DNA of 12,681 nt, from NCBI GenBank assembly GCA_964629615.1, contig CAZVUD010000041.1, positions 1-12,681 on the forward strand. Reading direction: 5' to 3'. The notes under the pieces were generated by a model, which was given only the letters and a program-made list of their open reading frames with translations, ran no database searches and was not told the DNA's origin. Of the stretch, positions 7,229 through 12,681 are shown one piece after another. Made by a program: the position numbers and the translations under genes. Position 1 is the stretch's first letter; each line of letters begins with the position of its first letter. The DNA comes from SVTX01 sp964629615 (GTDB lineage: Bacteria; Bacillota; Clostridia; Oscillospirales; CAG-272).

Positions 7229-7270
7229 AAACAGACCTAAACATTTTGTATGATGTTTAGGTCTGTTTTT
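7229..7270 (+). terminator. Intrinsic terminator of rplJL
   Basis: Arms 7229-7243 and 7254-7268 pair over 15 bp (AAACAGACCTAAACA with its complement) around a 10-nt loop and end in a T run to 7270. It lies 72 nt after rplL. In many Firmicutes rpoBC follows rplL; here nothing does. Confidence 0.93.
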
Positions 7271-7351
7271 GCTTATATATGCTGTTTTCTTGTATAAATA
7301 TAAATATTTAGTTTTATTTTGAACCTTTTGTTTATATATTAGTATAATATA

Positions 7352-7383
7352 GGGTCTTGCGCCGATAATACGTCGCAAGACCC
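7352..7383 (-). terminator. Intrinsic terminator of glycyl-tRNA synthetase
   Basis: GGGTCTTGCG (7352-7361) and CGCAAGACCC (7374-7383) pair perfectly over 10 bp with a 12-nt loop. On the minus strand the hairpin is followed by a T/A-rich run (complement of about 7338-7351), weaker than a pure T tract. It sits 18 nt after the glycyl-tRNA synthetase stop. Together with the rplJL terminator it fills the 7157-7401 convergent gap, where I see no gene. Confidence 0.8.
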
Positions 7384-7401
7384 GAAATGATATTTTATAT
7401 A

Positions 7402-8805
7402 TCAGAATTCAATGAGCTTTTCAATATATGCGCGAAGCTCGGTTACAGGTATTCTCTCCTGCTCCATGCTATCCCTGTCACGCACCGTAACACATCCGTC
7501 ATTTTCAGACTCAAAGTCATATGTGATACATACAGGGGTACCTATCTCATCCTGACGGCGATATCTCTTACCGATAGATCCCGTTTCGTCGAAATCTACA
7601 TTGAAATACTTTGCCAATTCAGAATATACCTCGCCGGCTTTGTCGGACAGCTTCTTTGAAAGGGGCAATACAGCCGCCTTAACGGGAGCAAGTGCAGGAT
7701 GCAGGTGGAGAACGGTTCTTACATCGTTCTTTTCGGCGTCGATCACTTCTTCATCGTATGCATCGCAGAGCACGGAAAGAACAGTTCTTTCAACACCGAG
7801 AGAGGGCTCTACAACATAAGGAATATATCTTTCATTGGTTTCGGGATCGAAATAAGTAAGATCCTTGCCCGAGGTATTCTGATGCTGTGTGAGGTCATAG
7901 TCGGTTCTGTCAGCAACGCCCCAAAGCTCTCCCCAGCCAAACGGGAAAAGGAACTCAAAGTCAGTCGTTGCCTTGGAATAGAAGCAGAGCTCCTCAGGAT
8001 CGTGATCGCGAAGTCTGATATTCTCCTCCTTAAGACCAATGGAGAGCAACCAATTGTGGCAGAATTCTCTCCAATAAGCAAACCACTCAAGATCCGTGCC
8101 GGGCTTGCAGAAGAACTCAAGCTCCATCTGCTCAAACTCACGAACACGGAATATGAAGTTACCGGGAGTGATCTCGTTTCTGAAGGATTTACCTATCTGA
8201 CCGATACCGAAAGGCATCTTCTTTCTTGTAGTTCTCTGAACATTTACGAAGTTTGTGAAAATACCCTGTGCAGTCTCGGGTCTGAGATATACCGTATTCT
8301 TGGAATCATCTGTAACGCCCTGGAATGTCTTGAACATAAGGTTAAACTGTCGGATATCCGTGAAATTATGCTTGCCGCATGAGGGACAAGGAATATTGTG
8401 ATCCTCAACAAAATCCTTAAGCTCGGACTGTGTAAACGCGTCTATGGGCTTTTCGAGAGTGTATCCTGTTTCAGCGCAGAAATCCTCGATTATCTTATCA
8501 GCGCGAAATCTCTCATGGCACTCGCGGCAATCCATCATAGGATCTGAAAATCCTGCAAGGTGACCCGAAGCCACCCATGTCTGCGGATTCATAAGTATAG
8601 CCGCATCAAGTCCTACATTATATTTATTTTCCTGAACGAACTTTTTCCACCAAGCTCTCTTTACGTTATTTTTAAGCTCTACACCGAGAGGACCGTAATC
8701 CCATGTGTTGGCAAGTCCGCCGTAGATCTCAGAGCCGGGGAAGATGTAGCCTCTGTTCTTGCACAGAGCAACGATCTTATCCATAGTCTTTTCAGTATTC
8801 AACAT
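7402..8805 (-). CDS. glyQS: Glycyl-tRNA synthetase, single-chain (alpha2) type
   Basis: 467 aa from ATG 8805, matching the usual 460 or so residues of the dimeric Gram-positive, class II enzyme. It charges tRNA-Gly with glycine in the cytoplasm. Markers: FPGSEIYGGLANTWDYGPLG (22-41), the glycine/tRNA acceptor signature; NPQTWVASGHLAGFSDPM (73-90); possible zinc ligands CREC (93-96) and CPSC (140-143); RPETAQGIF (175-183); motif 2 FRNEITPGNFIFRVREFEQME (208-228); motif 3 GVERTVLSVL (337-346). The anticodon-binding domain runs from about 363 to the end. Two ATGs compete. At 8805, GGAG lies 6 nt upstream. At 8817 (four residues longer), AAGGAG lies 10 nt upstream but partly inside a hairpin. The frame stays open to 8889, but that extension has no family similarity. 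No T-box is present. A single-gene transcript. Confidence 0.95.
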   Translation of the reverse strand: MLNTEKTMDKIVALCKNRGYIFPGSEIYGGLANTWDYGPLGVELKNNVKRAWWKKFVQENKYNVGLDAAILMNPQTWVASGHLAGFSDPMMDCRECHERFRADKIIEDFCAETGYTLEKPIDAFTQSELKDFVEDHNIPCPSCGKHNFTDIRQFNLMFKTFQGVTDDSKNTVYLRPETAQGIFTNFVNVQRTTRKKMPFGIGQIGKSFRNEITPGNFIFRVREFEQMELEFFCKPGTDLEWFAYWREFCHNWLLSIGLKEENIRLRDHDPEELCFYSKATTDFEFLFPFGWGELWGVADRTDYDLTQHQNTSGKDLTYFDPETNERYIPYVVEPSLGVERTVLSVLCDAYDEEVIDAEKNDVRTVLHLHPALAPVKAAVLPLSKKLSDKAGEVYSELAKYFNVDFDETGSIGKRYRRQDEIGTPVCITYDFESENDGCVTVRDRDSMEQERIPVTELRAYIEKLIEF

Positions 8806-8828
8806 GATTTTCTCCATTCCGCAAGAAC

Positions 8829-8848
8829 TCCTTATCGGTTTATAAGGA
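8829..8848 (-). promoter_or_regulatory. Hairpin over the upstream ribosome site of glyQS
   Basis: ATAAGGA (8842-8848) and TCCTTAT (8829-8835) on the plus strand form a perfect 7-bp stem with a 6-nt loop. In the mRNA the second arm contains AAGGA, the core of the ribosome site for ATG 8817. The fold would mask that site and leave the GGAG before ATG 8805 free. Whether it is regulatory is unknown. Confidence 0.45.
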
Positions 8849-8906
8849 CGTATCCTGCCAAAAATATTTTGCAACACCTGAATATACAAATATTACACTA
8901 TTATAA

Positions 8907-8935
8907 ATTTTACCACACACTAAGAGAATTGTCAA
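8907..8935 (-). promoter_or_regulatory. Sigma-A promoter of glyQS
   Basis: On the minus strand TTGACA (complement of 8930-8935), a 17-bp spacer and TAAAAT (complement of 8907-8912). Start near 8900, leaving a leader of about 85-95 nt. That is too short for a T-box, and no T-box sequence is seen in it. Confidence 0.8.
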
Positions 8936-8983
8936 GCAAATGATGCACAATTTTTGTTAATTTGTTAAAATTATAAAATTTAC

Positions 8984-9012
8984 TTGACACGCTTTTTTCT
9001 TCATGGTAAAAT
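8984..9012 (+). promoter_or_regulatory. Sigma-A promoter of the DUF1538/PII-like operon
   Basis: TTGACA at 8984-8989, a 17-bp spacer and TAAAAT at 9007-9012; start near 9019 and a leader of about 40 nt. Upstream lies a tandem direct repeat TTTGTTAA (8953-8960 and 8961-8968), which could be a binding site or only A/T-rich DNA. The leader is too short for a riboswitch. Confidence 0.8.
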
Positions 9013-9060
9013 AAATATATGGAGCGAGATACATCGCAATAAAAGCACAAGGAGGTACAT

Positions 9061-10674
9061 GTGAAACACAGACTCGATACCATTATTCAGAAGATAAGTG
9101 AGGCGTGCGCATCGGTAATGCCGATAGCACTCATAGTGCTCATCTTATCATTTACGCTCTGCCCTTTGCCAAACGACATATTCATTGCATTCATTATCGG
9201 AACATGCTTGCTTATCGTCGGTCTTGGACTTTTTTCACTCGGCGCGGAGCTTTCAATGTCCAAAATAGGCGGACACATAGGAGCAAATCTCACAAGATCC
9301 AAAAACATACCGATAATAGCCGTTATATCTTTAATAGTTGGCGTGCTCATCACGGTAAGCGAGCCCGATCTTCACGTGCTTGCAGGCTATACGGGTGACA
9401 TGAAACTCTTCTTTATACTTGCCGTTGCTGCAGGACTTGGTGTATTCCTTGTCGTCGCAGTTTTGAGAATAATCTTCAACGTAAAAATGAAATATATATT
9501 GCTGTCAGGATACGGAGCAGTTCTTATCCTTACCCTTGTAGCATATGTGAAGGATCCCACATTTATTGCCATCGCGTATGATTCAGGCGGAGTTACGACG
9601 GGTGCAATGTCTGTTCCGTTCGTAATGTCTATCGGTGCAGGTATCGCGGCTATATCGTCCGAGAAATCCGACGACGACAACAGCTTCGGTCTTATGGCTA
9701 TCTGCTCGATCGGACCTATCATAGCAATACTCATAATGGGACTTTGCGGCGGATTTAAAAACATATCCTACACACCGCACGATCTCCCCTCATTCAGCAA
9801 TTCAATGCAAATGGGTCTTTCCTTTATAGAAAAGATACCGTCAGTCACAAAGGACGTTCTCATGGGTCTTTTGCCCATACTTGCATTTTTCCTTATATAC
9901 CAATTTTTTACCGTGAGAGTTCACAAAAAGGATATGGCACAGATATTTATAGGCGCAATTTACACATTCGTTGGAATGGTGCTGTTCCTTGTCGGTGCCA
10001 ATGTAGGATTTATGCCTGTGGGCAGCTATCTCGGCGAGACATTCGGAAACATGGAGCATTCTTGGATAATAATCCCCATCGGTATGGTGATCGGATTCTG
10101 CATGACATACGCAGAGCCTGCTGTTGGTGTCCAGGAAAAGCAGGTCGAGGATGCGACACAGGGTCTTATTCCCAAAAAGATACTTCCCCTCATGATGGGT
10201 ATAGGCGTTGCAATATCCGCAGGCATCGCTATGATACGTGCACTCAGCGGCGTGTCCATAATTCCATTCCTTGTAGTGGGATATATCATCGCACTCGTGC
10301 TCACCTTCTTCTGCCCCGGTATATTCACATCCATTGCATTTGATGCAGGCGGAGTTGCATCCGGAGTCATGGCTGCCACATTCCTGCTCCCCCTTTCAAT
10401 AGGTATATGCAATTCGCGCGGAGCAACGAGCGCAGAGATAATGATAGACGCATTTGGCACTATTGCTCTCGTTGCCATGACACCTACTATATCTATACAA
10501 TTGCTTGGTATAGCATTCAAGCTCAAGCACCGTCACGGCGACGAATTCACATCCGATGCCGACAGCGAGATCATTTCTGCCGATGCAGTACCTGACTTGC
10601 ATGACGAAGGCTATGACACTGATATCATTGATTTCGATATGTCATATGTAAGCATAAAGAAAGGAGATAACTGA
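9061..10674 (+). CDS. DUF1538 family multi-pass membrane protein, probable transporter
   Basis: 537 aa, very hydrophobic, about 12 predicted membrane segments, with a polar acidic tail from about 490. GTG start with AAGGAGGT (9049-9056) 4 nt upstream. The protein is an internal duplication with an offset of about 250 residues. ISLIVGVLITVSEPDLHVL (89-107) matches IGMVIGFCMTYAEPAVGVQ (340-358). IAYDSGGVTTGAMSVPFVMS (171-190) matches IAFDAGGVASGVMAATFLLP (425-444). The paired SEP/AEP and GGVxxGxM motifs sit in membrane regions and are the likely substrate path, as in other duplicated transporters. The family is DUF1538, of unknown substrate. The next gene, 3 nt away, encodes a PII-like protein, which suggests regulation by a small molecule. 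The acidic cytosolic tail could be the docking site. Transport is inferred, not shown. Confidence 0.85.
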   Translation: MKHRLDTIIQKISEACASVMPIALIVLILSFTLCPLPNDIFIAFIIGTCLLIVGLGLFSLGAELSMSKIGGHIGANLTRSKNIPIIAVISLIVGVLITVSEPDLHVLAGYTGDMKLFFILAVAAGLGVFLVVAVLRIIFNVKMKYILLSGYGAVLILTLVAYVKDPTFIAIAYDSGGVTTGAMSVPFVMSIGAGIAAISSEKSDDDNSFGLMAICSIGPIIAILIMGLCGGFKNISYTPHDLPSFSNSMQMGLSFIEKIPSVTKDVLMGLLPILAFFLIYQFFTVRVHKKDMAQIFIGAIYTFVGMVLFLVGANVGFMPVGSYLGETFGNMEHSWIIIPIGMVIGFCMTYAEPAVGVQEKQVEDATQGLIPKKILPLMMGIGVAISAGIAMIRALSGVSIIPFLVVGYIIALVLTFFCPGIFTSIAFDAGGVASGVMAATFLLPLSIGICNSRGATSAEIMIDAFGTIALVAMTPTISIQLLGIAFKLKHRHGDEFTSDADSEIISADAVPDLHDEGYDTDIIDFDMSYVSIKKGDN

Positions 10675-10677
10675 TAT

Positions 10678-11355
10678 ATGGAAGGTCTGTGTCTGCTTAT
10701 CAGTATAATCAAAAAGAGCGAAGCGGCTCAATTTGCAGAATTCTTTTCATCCCACGATGCCGCTCCGATATACAGCACTATATGTCAGGGTGCAGCTCAT
10801 CAGAGCAAGCTTGAGCTGTTTGGACTTGAAAAAAGTGAAAAGGTGCTTATGCAGTCAATAGTTCCAAGGTGCAATATAAGCGCACTCATGTACGGTTTGA
10901 CGCATGATATGAAGATAGATCTGCCCGACAGAGGCATATCGCTGTGCATACCACTCTCAAGTCTTGCTTCAAGAAAAGTATACGAAAAAATACTTACGCT
11001 GTCACATGAAGAAAAAACAGATCATCACACCGATAATGAAAGGATACCCGATATGGAGCTTATAGTTGCTATATGTGCAAAGGGAAACACCGACGAGATA
11101 ATGACGCTTGCGCGTGAGGCAGGCGCGTCCGGCGGAACGATAATCAAAGCAAAAGGAACGGCAAAGGCGGGAACGGATAAGTTCTTCGGTATGTCGATAT
11201 CCGATGAAAAAGAGATACTTTATATAGTTTCAAAAATAGAAAACAAATCTGATATTATGAAGGCTATCGCCTCATACACATACGAGGAGAATGCACACCC
11301 CGTCGTATTCTCCCTCCCAATCACAGAGAGCGCAGGATTCAGATTTGCAGAATAA
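10678..11355 (+). CDS. PII-like regulator, apparently two PII-like domains in tandem
   Basis: 225 aa, soluble. The C-terminal half (126-221) follows the PII fold: MELIVAICAKGNTDEIMTLAREAG, the T-loop region GGTIIKAKGTA (152-162), then EKEILYIVSKIENKSDIMKAI and a final strand VVFSLPITES (209-218). The N-terminal half (3-97) shows the same plan in weaker form: LCLLISIIKKSEAAQFAEFF, then STICQGAA, then EKVLMQSIVPRCNISALMYGL, and ISLCIPLSSLAS (87-98). The two halves align across GLEKSEKVLMQSIVP and GMSISDEKEILYIVS. The linker (about 105-122) is charged and His-rich. The start at 10678 has AAGGAG (10661-10666) 11 nt upstream, inside the end of the DUF1538 gene; the gap is 3 nt. PII-like proteins bind nucleotides and control neighbouring transporters. 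The uridylylation motif of classical GlnB is not seen. The C-terminal call is firm; the second domain is my reading. Confidence 0.78.
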   Translation: MEGLCLLISIIKKSEAAQFAEFFSSHDAAPIYSTICQGAAHQSKLELFGLEKSEKVLMQSIVPRCNISALMYGLTHDMKIDLPDRGISLCIPLSSLASRKVYEKILTLSHEEKTDHHTDNERIPDMELIVAICAKGNTDEIMTLAREAGASGGTIIKAKGTAKAGTDKFFGMSISDEKEILYIVSKIENKSDIMKAIASYTYEENAHPVVFSLPITESAGFRFAE

Positions 11356-11413
11356 ACAAAAAGGCTTTGCCACCCTCGCCTCTGCATTCTTAGCGGAGAA
11401 ATAGGCGGCGGGA
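11356..11413. other. Structured intergenic DNA, possible edge of an integrated element
   Basis: AACAAAAAGGC (11355-11365) looks like the left arm of a terminator of the same style as 5803-5847, but its partner GCCTTTTTGTT is absent. A GC-rich imperfect hairpin follows: CCC (11373-11375) with GGG (11410-11412), CGCCT (11377-11381) with AGGCG (11403-11407), CTGC (11382-11385) with GCGG (11393-11396). No coding sequence. Between this and the recombinase stop lies only one more hairpin. Confidence 0.35.
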
Positions 11414-11445
11414 GTACCGAGGCATTGATTTGCCTCGGTACTTCT
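11414..11445 (+). terminator. Intrinsic terminator after the PII-like gene
   Basis: GTACCGAGGCA (11414-11424) and TGCCTCGGTAC (11431-11441) pair perfectly over 11 bp with a 6-nt loop. A T-rich but interrupted tail (TTCTGTTTCT) follows on the plus strand, and on the minus strand the sequence after the hairpin is not T-rich. It therefore suits the DUF1538/PII operon better than the recombinase. Confidence 0.75.
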
Positions 11446-11457
11446 GTTTCTGTGAAG

Positions 11458-12681
11458 TTATGATGCAATGGCATCGGATGTTCTCACGGTATGCTGCTCT
11501 CTGAAGCCTATGGTGAACACGATGTCGATATCGTTGCCCTCGGTGCGTGACCACTTTTCTTCCTTTTCGTAAACGTATATTTTGGATATGAATGCGTGTA
11601 CGATCTCGGGAGTCAGCTCCTGAATATCAATAAATCTGTTTGCATTGGCAATGAAATCGTCTATCGAATTTCTCTCTTCACCACAGCTCGCTTCGGCTTC
11701 TTCAAGCTCAGCGAGCTTTTTTGTTAGCGTTGCTTGCTCAAATTCGTAGCTCTGCGCCATCTTATCGTAACGCTCATCCGTGATACGTCCGCTGACATTA
11801 TCCTCGTAAAGCTTTTGAATAATGCGGTCAAGCTCGTCTATACGCTTGCGTGCTTTGATAATCTCAGCCTTTACCGCCTTGAGCTTTTTCTCATCCTCGT
11901 CACGCTTCTTGACACGAGCTTTCTCATAGAACACCTCGGGGTTTTCTCTTGCAAGCTCTGTCACCCAGCGTATCTGCTGAAGAACGATCTGCTCAAGTGC
12001 CATGGCGTTGATCTGATGTGCCGAGCACCTGTCCTTACCCTTTCGCTGATAATATCCGCAACTGTAATAGTTTTCTTTGGGATGCATAGTTTTCGCTCGA
12101 TGAAGATACATTCGATTTCCGCAACTCGCACAAGCGATCACATTGTGGAAGATATCGACTTTGCCCGACTTATCGGGACGGTTGCGACCGTCAAGGATCA
12201 GCTGTGCCGTTTCAAAATCCGCTTTGCTGACGAGAGCTTCATGCGTATTTTCAAACACAAGCCATTCTTCCTTTGGCAGACGGATCTGTTTCTTTATCTT
12301 GAAGGACTTGATCTTTGTTTTACAGTTTACGGTATTGCCGATATAATCCTGATTGCGGAGAATAGAACGTATCGTGGTGCTTGACCATCGGTAAGGATCG
12401 GTAATATCAACACCGCTGTGTATATATCCGTACTTTTGATACAGATACTGTCCGGGCGTGATGATCTGATCGTTCTGTAAGCCCTTGGCTATCTTTTTAA
12501 GATTGGAATCCTTGAGAAACTCTCGGAAGATACGGATGACGATATCCTTCGTATCGGGATCGGGGATGATGTGTCCGGGGTTATCGGGATCCTTGATATA
12601 GCCGTATGGTGCATTCGTAGCAAGGCGTTCACCGCGCTTGGCTTTGCTCTGAAATGTGGCTCTGACCTTGTGACTTGTGGT
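11458..12681 (-). CDS. Large serine recombinase (TnpX/TndX type), C-terminal part
   Basis: Partial at the window edge: 407 codons are open from 12681 to the stop. An internal GTG at 12258 is not the true start, because the frame and homology continue upstream. Order: the end of the resolvase linker and start of the recombinase domain (about 1-135, with GERLATNAPYGYIKDP and WSSTTIRSILRNQDYIGNTV); then the VFENTHEALVSKADFETAQ segment (142-160); a zinc ribbon with Cys 184, 187, 208 and 219; a coiled coil (about 250-330, Lys/Glu-rich, with DELDRIIQKLYEDNVSGRITDERY-like spacing); and a DUF4368-like end (QELTPEIVHAFISKIYVYE). The N-terminal catalytic domain with the active serine lies outside the window. 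Such enzymes integrate and excise Clostridial transposons and ICEs and are usually coded near one end of their element. No frameshift is seen. Confidence 0.93.
   Translation of the reverse strand, partial: TTSHKVRATFQSKAKRGERLATNAPYGYIKDPDNPGHIIPDPDTKDIVIRIFREFLKDSNLKKIAKGLQNDQIITPGQYLYQKYGYIHSGVDITDPYRWSSTTIRSILRNQDYIGNTVNCKTKIKSFKIKKQIRLPKEEWLVFENTHEALVSKADFETAQLILDGRNRPDKSGKVDIFHNVIACASCGNRMYLHRAKTMHPKENYYSCGYYQRKGKDRCSAHQINAMALEQIVLQQIRWVTELARENPEVFYEKARVKKRDEDEKKLKAVKAEIIKARKRIDELDRIIQKLYEDNVSGRITDERYDKMAQSYEFEQATLTKKLAELEEAEASCGEERNSIDDFIANANRFIDIQELTPEIVHAFISKIYVYEKEEKWSRTEGNDIDIVFTIGFREQHTVRTSDAIAS

Noticed and set aside
8820..8900. T-box riboswitch upstream of glyQS
   Set aside because: The leader is only about 85-95 nt and I see no T-box sequence and no terminator before the start codon.
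11458..12258. Complete 266-aa recombinase starting at GTG 12258
   Set aside because: The frame is open from 12258 to the window edge and encodes recognisable recombinase-domain sequence. The gene is therefore partial, not short.
130..12681. One mobile element carrying both the defence cassette and the recombinase
   Set aside because: rplJ, rplL and glyQS lie between them. These are core genes with their own regulation, so a single element spanning both is unlikely.

Overview
The window looks like chromosome from a clostridial Firmicute, probably of the Ruminococcaceae/Oscillospiraceae type. The reasons are strong AGGAGG ribosome sites, sigma-A promoters of the TTGACA-N17-TATAAT class, A/T-rich intergenic DNA with intrinsic terminators, an L10 leader of the Gram-positive kind and a single-chain (alpha2) glycyl-tRNA synthetase. 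This placement is inference, because no marker gene gives a genus.

Layout. (1) 1-5374, minus strand: a three-gene operon encoding a TerB-N/TerB-C protein, a BrxD-like ATPase and an Lhr-type DEIH helicase. It is closed by a strong terminator at 91-131. The combination and order match the anti-phage system called Shango. (2) 5375-5515: two back-to-back consensus promoters sharing a 9-bp inverted repeat. They drive the operon leftward and a small beta-rich protein of unknown function (5516-5797) rightward. (3) 5929-7270: a self-contained rplJ-rplL unit with its own consensus promoter, L10 leader, attenuator and terminator, without rplK, rplA or rpoB next to it. (4) 7352-8912, minus: glycyl-tRNA synthetase. 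(5) 8984-11441, plus: a two-gene operon for a DUF1538 membrane protein and a cytosolic protein that appears to contain two PII-like domains in tandem. (6) 11458-12681, minus: the C-terminal 407 residues of a large serine recombinase that runs off the window edge, probably marking the start of an integrated element.

How the parts work together. The TerB/ATPase/helicase genes are spaced 11 and 20 nt apart and are almost certainly one defence complex. The DUF1538 permease and PII-like protein are 3 nt apart and probably form a transporter with its nucleotide- or metabolite-sensing regulator; substrate and ligand are unknown. The core genes between regions (1) and (6) make it unlikely that the defence cassette and the recombinase belong to one mobile element.

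The most notable items are the Shango-like cassette in a Gram-positive core-gene setting, its mirror-image promoter region, and the DUF1538/tandem-PII pair.
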